Below, one piece after another: positions 17,634 through 27,166 of a DNA stretch of 64,000 nt. The notes beneath the pieces were generated by a model, which was not told where the DNA came from, ran no database searches, and was given only the letters and a program-made list of their open reading frames with translations. How positions within the stretch are numbered: position 1 is the stretch's first letter; each line of letters begins with the position of its first letter. Source of the DNA: Flavobacterium ammonificans. GTDB lineage: Bacteria > Bacteroidota > Bacteroidia > Flavobacteriales > Flavobacteriaceae. A program made the position numbers and the translations under genes. The stretch spans positions 1,178,001 through 1,242,000 of the forward strand of contig NZ_AP025183.1 of the NCBI RefSeq assembly GCF_020885975.1. Direction: 5' to 3'.

Positions 17634-18356
17634 ATGATGACGATAAAAAAACAGGTACCTAATACGATTACCTTACTCAATCTTTTCTGTGGTTGTATTG
17701 CCATGGTATTTGCGCTGAACAAAGAGTTCGAAATGGCTTTTTATTTTGTAAGCTTAGGTATTTTCTTGGACTTTTTTGATGGTTTTTTTGCGCGCTTGTT
17801 TCATGTATCTAGTCCCTTAGGATTGCAATTGGATTCATTAGCCGATATGGTGACCAGTGGTGTTGTTCCAGGAATTGTTATGTATCAGTTGATGGGAAGC
17901 TCGAGTGGGTATCCGAAATTAGGTTGGATCGTTGAGCCATTTCCATTTGTAGGTTTTTTTATTACTTTAGGGTCTTGTTATCGTTTGGCCAATTTCAATA
18001 TTGACACCCGTCAAACCGACTCATTTATTGGCTTGCCAACCCCTGCCAATGCCCTATTTATTTTGAGTTTACCTTTGGTGTTACGTAATTTGGATTCTTT
18101 TTTTGTATTGGAATTGTTAACGAATCCTTTCGTTTTGATCGGAATCACTTTGCTTAGCGTGTATATGCTGAATGCTGAAATTCCGTTATTCTCATTGAAA
18201 ATCAAGCAAATGAGTATAAAGAAAAATGCCCTTCAGATTGGATTTTTGCTAAGTTCGGTAGTTTTAATTGCTAGTTTTCAATATGCCGGAATTCCTTTGG
18301 TAATAGTATTGTATGTTCTACTATCGGTAATTACCAATGTACTAGCATCAAAATGA
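17634..18356 (+). CDS. pssA: CDP-diacylglycerol-serine O-phosphatidyltransferase
   Basis: A 240-residue polytopic protein of the CDP-alcohol phosphatidyltransferase family. The full catalytic motif is visible: D46, D49-G50, A53-R54, G63, D67 and D71. It makes phosphatidylserine, the precursor of phosphatidylethanolamine, at the inner membrane. The opening TIKKQVPNTITLLNLFCGC matches the PssA subgroup in Bacteroidota rather than PgsA. Two ATGs (17634 and 17637) are possible starts. It is transcribed away from the DUF4105 gene and towards the minus-strand DUF5808 gene, nine bases away. Confidence 0.92.
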   Translation: MMTIKKQVPNTITLLNLFCGCIAMVFALNKEFEMAFYFVSLGIFLDFFDGFFARLFHVSSPLGLQLDSLADMVTSGVVPGIVMYQLMGSSSGYPKLGWIVEPFPFVGFFITLGSCYRLANFNIDTRQTDSFIGLPTPANALFILSLPLVLRNLDSFFVLELLTNPFVLIGITLLSVYMLNAEIPLFSLKIKQMSIKKNALQIGFLLSSVVLIASFQYAGIPLVIVLYVLLSVITNVLASK

Positions 18357-18364
18357 CAAATCTT

Positions 18365-18601
18365 TTAGTTAGAATGTCCTTTTTTTGTTGCTAACAGCAC
18401 AATGAGTAGGAAGAAAAGAAGCATAAATACCAAAACCAAAACCGACTTTGGATTAGCAAAATTAATTGTTAATCCCATCCATTCTTGACGTTTAGGAGGT
18501 AATAAACGTTGGTCTTCTTTGTTGTAATACAAGCAACCCCATTTCCAATTATTCGGATCTTTTTGCCATTTTTCTAAAGTCTCTTTGTCCGGTTGCTCCA
18601 T
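18365..18601 (-). CDS. DUF5808 small membrane protein
   Basis: A 78-residue protein with a soluble N-terminal part and one C-terminal membrane segment (about 53-72). The pattern NWKWGCLYYNKEDQRLLPPK followed by LTINFANPKS matches DUF5808, which is common in this phylum and has no known function. It starts 17 bases after the lptB stop on the same strand, so it is probably the last gene of that transcript. Confidence 0.8.
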   Translation of the reverse strand: MEQPDKETLEKWQKDPNNWKWGCLYYNKEDQRLLPPKRQEWMGLTINFANPKSVLVLVFMLLFFLLIVLLATKKGHSN

Positions 18602-18618
18602 TTGTTCTTAATGCCGAA

Positions 18619-19359
18619 TTAGAATTCTAATTTTTTCTTTCTCAATTCGAAGTTCTGTCCCAAATACACTCGGCGTACCATTTCGTCTTCTACTAATTCT
18701 TCCGGAATTCCTGCTTTAAGAATACCTCCTTCAAACATTAAGTAAGTTTTGTCAGTAATAGCTAAGGTTTCTTGAACATTATGATCGGTAATTAAGATAC
18801 CAATGTTTTTATTTTTCAATTGTGCTACAATGCGTTGAATATCTTCTACAGCTACTGGATCTACACCTGCAAAAGGTTCGTCTAGTAAGATGAACTTCGG
18901 GTCGGTGGCCAAACAACGGGCAATTTCAGTACGTCGTCTTTCTCCTCCAGAAAGTAAATCACCTCGATTGGTGCGTATGTGTTCCAGACTGAATTCGGCA
19001 ATTAAACTTTCCATTTTGGCTTCTTGTTCAGCTTTTGAAAGGTTGGTTAATTGTAATACGCTTAAAATATTATCTTCAATACTTAGTTTTCTAAAAACAG
19101 AAGCTTCTTGTGCTAAATAACCAATTCCAGCCTGAGCTCTTTTGTACATGGGATAATCAGTGATATCCAAATTGTCTAAATGAATACTGCCTGAATTGGG
19201 TTTCACTAAACCTACAATCATGTAAAATGAAGTCGTTTTTCCTGCACCATTAGGGCCTAAGAGACCTACGATTTCTCCTTGGTTTACTTCCACCGAAATA
19301 CCCTTAACAACGCTACGGCCTTTATAGGTTTTTACCAAATTGTCTGCTCTTAATATCAT
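18619..19359 (-). CDS. lptB: LPS export ABC transporter ATP-binding protein
   Basis: A 246-residue ATPase of the LptB2FG complex, which extracts LPS from the inner membrane and drives it along the Lpt bridge. Walker A GPNGAGKTT is at 35-43, the signature LSGGE at 136-140 followed by RRRTEIARCLA, and Walker B with the catalytic Glu is FILLDEPFAGVDP at 156-168. The LSGGERRR text and absence of a membrane domain favour LptB over other ABC ATPases. It is close to kdsD, which makes the Kdo precursor, so the neighbourhood has an outer-membrane theme. Confidence 0.95.
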   Translation of the reverse strand: MILRADNLVKTYKGRSVVKGISVEVNQGEIVGLLGPNGAGKTTSFYMIVGLVKPNSGSIHLDNLDITDYPMYKRAQAGIGYLAQEASVFRKLSIEDNILSVLQLTNLSKAEQEAKMESLIAEFSLEHIRTNRGDLLSGGERRRTEIARCLATDPKFILLDEPFAGVDPVAVEDIQRIVAQLKNKNIGILITDHNVQETLAITDKTYLMFEGGILKAGIPEELVEDEMVRRVYLGQNFELRKKKLEF

Positions 19360-19429
19360 TTTAAATGTGTAAATTATTCAATTAGTAAATGTAATAATTG
19401 GTTTATTGTTACATCGATGCATTGGTATA

Positions 19430-19777
19430 TTATTGATTATTCTCTAAAGCTTCCCAAAATTCGTATGCTCTACGCAAATGAGGGACCACAATAGTTCCGC
19501 CAACAAGGGTAGCAATTCCCATGGCTTCCATCATTTCTTCTTTGGTTACGCCTTCTTTGTGACTAGTTTCCAAATGATACTTAACACAGTCGTCACAACG
19601 CAATACTGCTGAAGCAACAAGGCCTAAAAGTTCTTTTGTTTTTACATCCAAAGCGCCTTCGGCATAGGCATTTGTGTCCAAGTTAAAGATTCTTTTGACA
19701 ATTTTGTTATTGTCTGCCAATAATTTCTCGTTCATTTTAGAACGGTACTCATTAAATTCTTCTACAATATCAGCCAT
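19430..19777 (-). CDS. Carboxymuconolactone decarboxylase family protein (AhpD-like fold)
   Basis: A 115-residue all-helical protein with the AhpD-type active-site pattern CDDCVKYHLETS, that is CxxC followed by His, around residues 60-71. Members with this motif can act as thiol-dependent peroxidase partners; others are decarboxylases. The specific reaction here is not known. It overlaps the end of tatC by eight bases, so the two are likely co-translated. Confidence 0.88.
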   Translation of the reverse strand: MADIVEEFNEYRSKMNEKLLADNNKIVKRIFNLDTNAYAEGALDVKTKELLGLVASAVLRCDDCVKYHLETSHKEGVTKEEMMEAMGIATLVGGTIVVPHLRRAYEFWEALENNQ

Positions 19778-20585
19778 TTTCTTTGTTTTTATTTCGGATT
19801 ACAATTTTAGAAATTAAAATACTTGCTTCATATATAATTAACATAGGGATGGTAACGATAATTTGACTCACCACATCGGGCGGAGTAACAATCGCGGCTA
19901 CAATTAAAATGATAATTACAGCGTACTTCCAGTATTTTCTTAAAAAAGTAGGGGTGACCAAACCTAATTTGGTTAAAAAGTAAATAATGATAGGCAATTC
20001 AAAAAACAAACCACAGGCAATTACACTTGTTTTGAGCATTCCAATGTAAGAGTCGACGCTAAACTGATTTTTAATGACATCACTGACAGTAAAGGTGGCA
20101 AAAAAGTTGACCGACATGGGTACAATAACAAAATAACCAAATAATACTCCTAAAAAGAAAAGAATGGATGAGGTGAACACAAACAATTTAGCATGCTTTT
20201 TTTCTTTTTCATACAAAGCGGGGCTAATAAATTGCCAGATTTGCCACAAAATAAAAGGAAAAGCTAAAATGAAACCCGCGGTGATACAAGTCCAAATTAA
20301 AATATTGATTTGACCTTCCATATTCGTATTTTGAATGATGAAAGCCATTTCAGTTACGCAAATACTATCGGCAAAACCCAATTGGTGTGATAAATCACAA
20401 AAAAATCGGTAAGTAATAAAATCCGCTTTGGTTGGCCCAAAAATGACATCATTAAAGATAAAGTCGCTCACGAAGAAAGTCACTGTAGCCATTACCAAAA
20501 TGCCAATAGTACTCTTAACCAACAACCATCGTAGTTCTTCTAGATGATCTAAAAACGACATTTCGTTCAAATCTTTCTTTGCCAT
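19770..20585 (-). CDS. tatC: Twin-arginine translocase subunit TatC
   Basis: A 271-residue inner-membrane protein with six predicted membrane segments and the typical opening MSFLDHLEELRW. TatC binds the twin-arginine signal of folded substrates and with TatA forms the export channel. A family-typical insertion-rich first periplasmic loop lies around residues 45-95. The ATG overlaps the kdsD stop by one base, and the 3' end overlaps the next gene by eight bases. No tatA is in the window. Confidence 0.95.
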   Translation of the reverse strand: MAKKDLNEMSFLDHLEELRWLLVKSTIGILVMATVTFFVSDFIFNDVIFGPTKADFITYRFFCDLSHQLGFADSICVTEMAFIIQNTNMEGQINILIWTCITAGFILAFPFILWQIWQFISPALYEKEKKHAKLFVFTSSILFFLGVLFGYFVIVPMSVNFFATFTVSDVIKNQFSVDSYIGMLKTSVIACGLFFELPIIIYFLTKLGLVTPTFLRKYWKYAVIIILIVAAIVTPPDVVSQIIVTIPMLIIYEASILISKIVIRNKNKENG

Positions 20586-21550
20586 TATATAATTCCTTCT
20601 TTTAAAATATCGTGTAAATGCAATACGCCTTTGAATTCTGAATCGTCTACTACAATCAATTGGGTAATTTTAAAATTTTCCATCAAATGAAAAGCATCAA
20701 TAACCATCGCTTCAGAAGAAGTAGTTTTTGGATTTTGGGTCATGATGTCCTTTGCTGTTAGATCGGAAAAGCTATCTCTTTCGTTTAACATACGTCGGAT
20801 ATCGCCATCAGTTATGATTCCGATTACTTTATTGTTTTCTACAACGGCGGTTACTCCTAATCGTTTTTCTGAAATTTCGAAAATTACTTTTTTGATTGGA
20901 GCATCAGGAGCCACCATAGGTTTCAAGGAGTTTTCGAGCATGTCCTTTACGCGAAGTAATAATTTTTTACCCAATGCGCCTCCTGGATGGTACACGGCAA
21001 AATCTTCTGCTTTGAAGTTGCGCATTTCCATCAAACATACTACTAAAGCATCACCCATAACCAATTGAGCAGTAGTGCTATTGGTAGGCGCTAAATTATT
21101 TGGACAAGACTCGCTGTCTACAGTTGTGTTTAAAACTATATCAGATCCTTGCGCTAAAAACGAACTCATATTTCCAGTGATAGCAATCAAAAGATTGTCA
21201 AAGCGTTTTAATAACGGAACTAAAACTTTAATTTCAGGACTGTTGCCGCTTTTAGAAATGCAAATAACAACGTCTTCTTCTTGAAGCATACCTAAATCGC
21301 CATGAATGGCTTCGGCAGCATGTAAAAAAAGTGATGGTGTACCAGTCGAATTGAAACTAGCCACCATTTTTTGAGCAATGATAGCGCTTTTGCCAATACC
21401 CGTAACCACTAATCGACCTTTGGATTGGTATATTTTTTCTACCGCAGCAACAAAATTAGCATCGAGTAAATCGGCTAATTTTGAGATGGATAGGCTCTCA
21501 GAGAGTATCGTTTTTTTGGCACTTGCCAAAATATTTGATGTTGTTGTCAA
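20585..21550 (-). CDS. kdsD: Arabinose-5-phosphate isomerase, KpsF/GutQ family
   Basis: A SIS-domain isomerase followed by two CBS domains; it makes D-arabinose-5-phosphate, the first precursor of Kdo in LPS. The SIS part contains VVTGIGKSA and CISKSGNSPE, with the HPGGALGK segment at the junction, then the CBS pair with ITDGDIRRML. I set the start at TTG 21550 (321 residues, TTTSNILASAKK). The alternative ATG at 21616 adds 22 unconserved residues, and its first codons run across the divergent recQ promoter. The stop overlaps the tatC start by one base. Confidence 0.9.
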   Translation of the reverse strand: MTTTSNILASAKKTILSESLSISKLADLLDANFVAAVEKIYQSKGRLVVTGIGKSAIIAQKMVASFNSTGTPSLFLHAAEAIHGDLGMLQEEDVVICISKSGNSPEIKVLVPLLKRFDNLLIAITGNMSSFLAQGSDIVLNTTVDSESCPNNLAPTNSTTAQLVMGDALVVCLMEMRNFKAEDFAVYHPGGALGKKLLLRVKDMLENSLKPMVAPDAPIKKVIFEISEKRLGVTAVVENNKVIGIITDGDIRRMLNERDSFSDLTAKDIMTQNPKTTSSEAMVIDAFHLMENFKITQLIVVDDSEFKGVLHLHDILKEGII

Positions 21551-21565
21551 AACAGAATAGTTAAA

Positions 21566-21596
21566 TTTGTGTTTGTAAAAGAAAATAGTATCTTTA
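21566..21596 (+). promoter_or_regulatory. Promoter of recQ
   Basis: TTTG at 21566-21569, a 19-base spacer and TATCTTTA at 21589-21596, one mismatch from TAnnTTTG. It gives a leader of about 32 bases to the recQ ATG. Confidence 0.55.
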
Positions 21597-21634
21597 TGTG
21601 GTGCAAATTTATACAAAATACCACACAGTAAATA

Positions 21635-23830
21635 ATGAATTCAAACGAAATTGATATCCATAAAGAATTAAAGAAGTATTTTGGCTTCGGACAATTCAAG
21701 GGACTGCAAGAACCAGTAATTAAAAGTATTTTGAATAAAGAAAATACTTTTGTTATTATGCCCACGGGAGGCGGTAAATCACTTTGTTACCAATTACCTG
21801 CTTTGATTCAAGAAGGGACAGCCATTGTGGTGTCTCCATTAATTGCTTTAATGAAGAATCAGGTAGATGCTATTCGGAGTTTATCTTCTGAAAATGGCAT
21901 TGCTCACGTATTAAATTCTTCATTAACGAAAACAGAAATTACTCAAGTTAAAAACGATATTACGGCGGGTATTACAAAATTATTGTATGTTGCTCCAGAA
22001 TCTCTTACTAAAGACGAATACGTTCAATTTCTTCAATCGGTTAAAGTCTCTTTTGTAGCCATTGACGAAGCGCATTGTATCTCGGAATGGGGACATGATT
22101 TTAGACCGGAATACCGAAATTTACGTTATATAATAAAACAGTTAGGTGATGTGCCTATTATTGGGTTGACCGCTACGGCAACTCCAAAAGTGCAGGAAGA
22201 CATATTGAAAAATTTAGATATGTCTGATGCTACTACTTATAAAGCGTCTTTTAACAGACCTAATTTGTACTATGAAGTACGAACAAAAACCAAAAATATT
22301 GAATCGGATATTATCCGTTTTATCAAACAAAATAAAGGTAAATCAGGAATAATTTATTGCTTAAGCCGTAAAAAAGTAGAAGCGATTGCCGAGGTGTTGC
22401 AGGTGAATGGCATTAGTGCTGTTCCGTACCATGCTGGATTGGATGCCAAAACACGTGCCAAACATCAAGACATGTTTTTGATGGAAGATGTAGAAGTAGT
22501 AGTGGCAACTATTGCGTTTGGTATGGGAATTGATAAACCGGATGTACGTTTTGTAATTCACCACGATATTCCAAAATCATTAGAAAGTTATTACCAAGAA
22601 ACAGGTCGTGCTGGTCGCGATGGGGGCGAAGGTCATTGTTTAGCCTACTATTCATACAAAGATGTAGAGAAATTAGAAAAGTTTATGTCGGGTAAACCCG
22701 TTGCAGAACAAGAAATTGGATTTGCTTTATTGCAAGAAGTAGTCGCTTATGCTGAAACTTCGATGTCCAGACGTAAATTTTTATTACATTATTTCGGAGA
22801 AGAATTTGATAGCGAAACAGGAGAAGGAGCCGACATGGATGATAATGTTCGTAATCCGAAAAATAAAGTAGAAGCCAAAAATCAAGTAGTTAAATTACTT
22901 GAAGTGGTAAGAGATACGAAGCATTTGTACAAGTCTAAAGAAGTAGTGTTTACTTTGATTGGCCGAGTAAATGCAGTGATTAAAGCGCACAAAACCGATT
23001 CGCAATCCTTTTTTGGTTGTGGTGTAGATCATGATGAAAAATACTGGATGGCTCTGCTACGACAAGTTTTGGTTGATGGCTATTTGGCCAAAGATATCGA
23101 AACCTATGGTATCGTAAAAATTACGGATAAAGGCTTGGATTTCATCAACAACCCGATTTCATTCCTGATGTCTGAGGATCACGAATACAATGAAACTGAG
23201 GACGATGCTATTGTAAGTGCTGCTAGTGCCTCTGGAACTGCTGATGAGGCTTTGATGGCAATGTTACGGGAGTTGCGTAAAAAAGAAGCGAAAAACCTAG
23301 GGGTACCTCCTTTTGTAGTTTTCCAAGATCCATCTCTAGAAGATATGGCTTTGAAATATCCAATCTCACTTGATGAATTAACAAACATTCACGGTGTTGG
23401 AGAAGGAAAAGCCAAAAAATATGGAGCACCATTTTTAGCCTTAATTAGCCGTTATGTAGAGGATAATGATATCATTCGCCCTGACGATTTAGTCGTTAAA
23501 TCTACGGGTGTGAATTCAGCCAATAAATTGTACATCATTCAAAATATTGATCGTAAACTTTCACTTGATGATATTGCTTCCGCAAAAGGAATGTCGATGG
23601 ATGATTTGATAAAAGAGATGGAACAGATTGTTTATTCTGGAACCAAATTGAACATCAAATATTGGATTGACGACATGTTAGATGACGATCAGCAAGAAGA
23701 AATTCATGATTATTTTATGGAATCAGATTCGGATAAAATAGAAGATGCACTGAAAGAATTTGATGGAGAATACGATATTGATGAACTGCGTTTGATGCGT
23801 ATTAAATTCATTAGCGAAGTGGCTAATTAA
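21635..23830 (+). CDS. recQ: ATP-dependent DNA helicase RecQ, zinc-cysteine-less type
   Basis: A 731-residue 3'-5' helicase of recombination and fork repair. Walker A MPTGGGKS is at 42-49, the DEAH box with CISEWGHDFRPEY near 143-158, motif VI ETGRAGRDG near 320, and an HRDC-like domain at about 525-605. The region after HYFGEEFDSE (about 383-392), where E. coli RecQ carries the zinc-binding cysteines, reads TGEGADMDDNVRNPK and has none of them, so the zinc site is absent. A second RecQ with zinc may exist elsewhere. It is divergent from kdsD. Confidence 0.95.
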   Translation: MNSNEIDIHKELKKYFGFGQFKGLQEPVIKSILNKENTFVIMPTGGGKSLCYQLPALIQEGTAIVVSPLIALMKNQVDAIRSLSSENGIAHVLNSSLTKTEITQVKNDITAGITKLLYVAPESLTKDEYVQFLQSVKVSFVAIDEAHCISEWGHDFRPEYRNLRYIIKQLGDVPIIGLTATATPKVQEDILKNLDMSDATTYKASFNRPNLYYEVRTKTKNIESDIIRFIKQNKGKSGIIYCLSRKKVEAIAEVLQVNGISAVPYHAGLDAKTRAKHQDMFLMEDVEVVVATIAFGMGIDKPDVRFVIHHDIPKSLESYYQETGRAGRDGGEGHCLAYYSYKDVEKLEKFMSGKPVAEQEIGFALLQEVVAYAETSMSRRKFLLHYFGEEFDSETGEGADMDDNVRNPKNKVEAKNQVVKLLEVVRDTKHLYKSKEVVFTLIGRVNAVIKAHKTDSQSFFGCGVDHDEKYWMALLRQVLVDGYLAKDIETYGIVKITDKGLDFINNPISFLMSEDHEYNETEDDAIVSAASASGTADEALMAMLRELRKKEAKNLGVPPFVVFQDPSLEDMALKYPISLDELTNIHGVGEGKAKKYGAPFLALISRYVEDNDIIRPDDLVVKSTGVNSANKLYIIQNIDRKLSLDDIASAKGMSMDDLIKEMEQIVYSGTKLNIKYWIDDMLDDDQQEEIHDYFMESDSDKIEDALKEFDGEYDIDELRLMRIKFISEVAN

Positions 23831-23831
23831 T

Positions 23832-24074
23832 TTATTTTTCTTCATATAGTTCGCCTCTATGAGGTTTTAAGGCATCACGAACCGAGATCATATAGTCGTC
23901 TGTTACTACCATAAAGGCAATTGCATACATATCATTGAGTATTTGATACCCAGTGATATTGATTGGTAACTTTTCAATAGTACTATATTCTTTTAAATGA
24001 ATTTCATGATGTTCTGCAGTTTTAGCCGCAGCTGGTCCTCTAAAATCCCAAATTAATTTAATTTTTCTTTCCAT
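23832..24074 (-). CDS. Conserved hypothetical protein of 80 residues
   Basis: A short acidic-basic soluble protein starting MERKIKLIWDFRGPAAAKTA. I do not recognise a characterised domain. The text WDFRGPAAAKTAEHHEIHL is distinctive and appears conserved in flavobacteria from memory. The ATG at 24074 is preferred over TTG at 24083; a -7-like TACCTTTG lies just upstream at about 24094-24101 on this strand. It converges on recQ with one base between the stops. Confidence 0.7.
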   Translation of the reverse strand: MERKIKLIWDFRGPAAAKTAEHHEIHLKEYSTIEKLPINITGYQILNDMYAIAFMVVTDDYMISVRDALKPHRGELYEEK

Positions 24075-24131
24075 TTTTTGCAATTGAGTTGCAAAGGTAC
24101 AAACTCTAAAGTAAAATGGTTGGTATTTTGA

Positions 24132-24163
24132 TTGACCGAATTCACTTCAAAATGTTATTTTTG
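24132..24163 (+). promoter_or_regulatory. Promoter of the COG2509 flavoprotein
   Basis: TTG at 24132-24134, a 21-base spacer and a perfect TATTTTTG at 24156-24163. Confidence 0.65.
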
Positions 24164-24209
24164 CCAATTGTTTTGCTAAATAGGCTTTACAATAATTAAT
24201 CCATACCCA

Positions 24210-25772
24210 ATGCCTAAAGAACTTTTACTTCAAGTTAGTCCCGAAATAGCTGCAAATACTGCCTTGTTGCAAGAGCATTTGTCCAAACAAATAAAGGTTG
24301 GAGTAGATGATATTCAACATATTGCTATAGTAAAACGTTCTATAGATGCGCGTCAAAAAGCCATCAAAGTCAATTTAAAAGTTGTAATTTATTTGCAAGG
24401 CGAAACTTTTCAAGAATCATCGATAGCGCTTCCGGATTATCCTAATGTTACAAATAAACAAGAAGTAATTGTTATTGGCGCAGGACCAGCTGGCCTTTTT
24501 GCAGCCTTGCAATTGATAGAATTGGGATTAAAACCCATTGTGGTAGAACGCGGAAAAGATGTTCGCGGTCGTCGTCGTGATTTGAAAGCCATTAATCGGG
24601 ACCATATTGTCAATGAAGATTCCAATTATTGTTTTGGCGAAGGGGGAGCAGGAACCTATTCAGATGGGAAGCTGTATACTCGTTCTAAAAAGCGTGGAGA
24701 TGTTACCCGAATATTGGAATTGTTAGTCGCTTTTGGTGCCACACCCGATATTTTAGTGGAGGCACATCCGCATATTGGAACCAACAAATTGCCTCAAATT
24801 ATTCAGGATATCCGTGAAAAGATAATCGAATGTGGCGGACAAGTTATGTTTGAAACCCGTGTAACGGATATTTTGATTAAAAATAACGAAGTCCAAGGTG
24901 TGGTAACTCAAAATGGCGATACTATATCCGCCAATAAAATGATTTTAGCAACAGGGCATTCGGCTCGTGACATTTTTGAAATGTTGGATCGCAAAAAAGT
25001 ACTGATTGAAGCCAAACCATTTGCTTTAGGAGTGCGAGCAGAACATCCACAATCGCTAATAGATAGCATTCAATACAGTTGTGATTACCGTGGCGAACAT
25101 TTACCACCAGCGCCCTATTCGATTGTTAAACAAGTGGGCGGTCGAGGCATGTATTCTTTTTGTATGTGTCCGGGTGGCGTTATTGCACCATGTGCTACAA
25201 GTCCGGGTGAGGTGGTAACCAATGGATGGTCGCCTTCTAAAAGAGATCAGGCTACCGCTAATTCGGGAATTGTCATCGAATTGAAGTTAGAAGATTTTAA
25301 ACCTTTTGAAAAATTTGGTGCTTTGGCCGGAATGGAATTTCAAAAAAGCATCGAACAAAAAGCATGGCATTTAGCTGGTCAAACACAGCGTGTTCCTGCC
25401 CAACGAATGATTGATTTTACTCAGAATAAAGTGTCTGCAAGTATTCCTCCTACGTCTTATGTACCCGGAACTACTTCAGTAGAAATGGGACAGGTGTTTC
25501 CTGGATTTTTAAGTCAAATACTGCGTGAAGGATTTACCGAATTTGGAAAATCGATGAAAGGATATTTGACTAATGATGCCATTTTGCATGCGCCTGAATC
25601 GCGTACCTCTTCGCCTGTACGAATTCCGAGAGATGGAATTAGTTTAGAGCATTTACAAATCAAAGGATTGTATCCTTGCGGTGAAGGAGCTGGTTATGCA
25701 GGCGGCATTATTTCGGCTGCTATTGATGGCGAAAAATGTGCTTTGAAAATTGCCGAAAGTTTAAATTTATAA
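24210..25772 (+). CDS. FAD-dependent oxidoreductase, COG2509 type
   Basis: A 520-residue flavoprotein. An N-terminal alpha-beta domain of about 80 residues precedes the FAD site GAGPAG at 90-95. The family signature CFGEGGAGTYSDGKLYTR is near 145-162, and a C-terminal FAD-closing segment GEGAGYAGGIISAAIDG is near 491-507. Members are widespread but their substrate is unknown, so only a redox role can be stated. It has its own promoter and converges with the M20 gene, six bases away. Confidence 0.88.
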   Translation: MPKELLLQVSPEIAANTALLQEHLSKQIKVGVDDIQHIAIVKRSIDARQKAIKVNLKVVIYLQGETFQESSIALPDYPNVTNKQEVIVIGAGPAGLFAALQLIELGLKPIVVERGKDVRGRRRDLKAINRDHIVNEDSNYCFGEGGAGTYSDGKLYTRSKKRGDVTRILELLVAFGATPDILVEAHPHIGTNKLPQIIQDIREKIIECGGQVMFETRVTDILIKNNEVQGVVTQNGDTISANKMILATGHSARDIFEMLDRKKVLIEAKPFALGVRAEHPQSLIDSIQYSCDYRGEHLPPAPYSIVKQVGGRGMYSFCMCPGGVIAPCATSPGEVVTNGWSPSKRDQATANSGIVIELKLEDFKPFEKFGALAGMEFQKSIEQKAWHLAGQTQRVPAQRMIDFTQNKVSASIPPTSYVPGTTSVEMGQVFPGFLSQILREGFTEFGKSMKGYLTNDAILHAPESRTSSPVRIPRDGISLEHLQIKGLYPCGEGAGYAGGIISAAIDGEKCALKIAESLNL

Positions 25773-25778
25773 AAACAA

Positions 25779-27080
25779 TTATTTTGAGGCCTTATCCATA
25801 TAATCTATGGTAAGGTTGGCCATAGACTTCATGCCCAGAACGAATCCACTTTCATCGATATAAAAATCAGGGGTATGATGCGAAGGCATTTCTTCGGCTT
25901 TTTTCCCTTTTGGCATTCCCCCAAGGAAAAAGAACAAGCCTGGAATTTTATCCTGATAGAATGAAAAATCTTCAGCACCAGTTACGGCTTCCGTTAGAAT
26001 TACATTTTCTTTTCCTGCTGAACTTTCTAATGTTGGAACCATTTTTTCAGTTAAGCTAGGGTCATTATAAGTTATCAATGTTTTCTTTGTAATGTCTACT
26101 ACTGCGGTTGCTCCAGCGCTTTCGGCAATGTTAGTGGCGATTTGTTTCACTCTGGAGTGTATATAGTCTTGCGCTTTGCTGTCAAGAGTTCGAATGGTAC
26201 CACTCATGTTTAGTTCTTCAGGAATAATATTACTTCGGATACCTGCATTCACTTGACCCACACTTACCACAGCAGCATTTTCAGTAAGCGCCATGTTTCT
26301 GCTTACTATGGTTTGCAAACCAAGAATAATTTGAGATGAAGTTACAATTGGGTCAATCCCTTGCCAAGGTGTTGCGCCATGCGATTGTTTACCACTCACT
26401 TTTATTTTGAACCAATCCGAAGACGCCATGGTGCCTTTTGGACGGTATTTTATCTTACCTACTTCAGTTTGAGCGTTGATATGAAGTCCAAAAATCACAT
26501 CTACTTTTGGATTTTCCAAGACTCCTTCTTTCACCATTAGTTCGGCACCACCTTCTTCACCTTCTGGAGCACCTTCTTCAGCGGGTTGAAAAATAAATTT
26601 GACAGTTCCTTTAATTTCTTTTCGTAATTCAGCAAGAATAGTCGCTGTTCCCATCAACATAGCAACATGCGTATCATGTCCACAAGCGTGCATTACTGCT
26701 ACCTTTTGATCGTTATATTCGCCTTCTGCTTTAGATGCAAAAGGAAGGTTTACTCTTTCTTTTACTGGTAATGCATCCATATCTGCGCGAAGTGCTACAA
26801 CGGGACCTGGTTTGCCTCCTTTTAATAGTCCGACAACACCGGTTTTTGCAACACCAGTTTGCACTTGTATGCCAATACTTTTTAAATAGGTCGCAATTTT
26901 TTCGGCAGTTTGAAATTCTCTATTGCCTAATTCAGGATGTTGATGAAAGTCTCGTCTCCATTGAATAACTTGTTGCTCAAGAGCTGCTGCTTTTTGAGCT
27001 ATTTTTGATTTAAGAAGCGTATTTTGAGATTGAGCAATAGAGGTTATTGCTAGGAAAAAAAAGAAGATTAGTTTTTTCAT
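25779..27080 (-). CDS. M20 family amidohydrolase, secreted
   Basis: A 433-residue metal-dependent amidohydrolase with a signal peptide (about 1-17, ending IAQSQ). Metal-site motifs are MHACGHDTH and the paired glutamates in QPAEEGAPEGEEGGAE; a late GAEDFSFY block is also typical. The family cleaves N-acyl amino acids or related amides, and the signal peptide places it in the periplasm or outside. I prefer ATG at 27080 over TTG at 27119, which would put 13 extra residues before the signal peptide and lies within three bases of a -7 box. Confidence 0.9.
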   Translation of the reverse strand: MKKLIFFFFLAITSIAQSQNTLLKSKIAQKAAALEQQVIQWRRDFHQHPELGNREFQTAEKIATYLKSIGIQVQTGVAKTGVVGLLKGGKPGPVVALRADMDALPVKERVNLPFASKAEGEYNDQKVAVMHACGHDTHVAMLMGTATILAELRKEIKGTVKFIFQPAEEGAPEGEEGGAELMVKEGVLENPKVDVIFGLHINAQTEVGKIKYRPKGTMASSDWFKIKVSGKQSHGATPWQGIDPIVTSSQIILGLQTIVSRNMALTENAAVVSVGQVNAGIRSNIIPEELNMSGTIRTLDSKAQDYIHSRVKQIATNIAESAGATAVVDITKKTLITYNDPSLTEKMVPTLESSAGKENVILTEAVTGAEDFSFYQDKIPGLFFFLGGMPKGKKAEEMPSHHTPDFYIDESGFVLGMKSMANLTIDYMDKASK

Positions 27081-27108
27081 TTGGGTTATTATAAGAATGT
27101 GTAATAAC

Positions 27109-27116
27109 CAAATGTA
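27109..27116 (-). promoter_or_regulatory. -7 promoter box for the amidohydrolase
   Basis: The minus strand reads TACATTTG, a perfect TAnnTTTG, 28 bases before the ATG at 27080. Confidence 0.5.
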
Positions 27117-27166
27117 CAAAAACTAATCTTTAGTTGTACTTTAAGCAAAAAGACTGCAACTACTTT

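Noticed and set aside
21551..21616. ATG at 21616 as the start of kdsD
   Set aside because: It adds 22 residues that do not resemble the family and would overlap the recQ promoter; TTG at 21550 gives the usual length.
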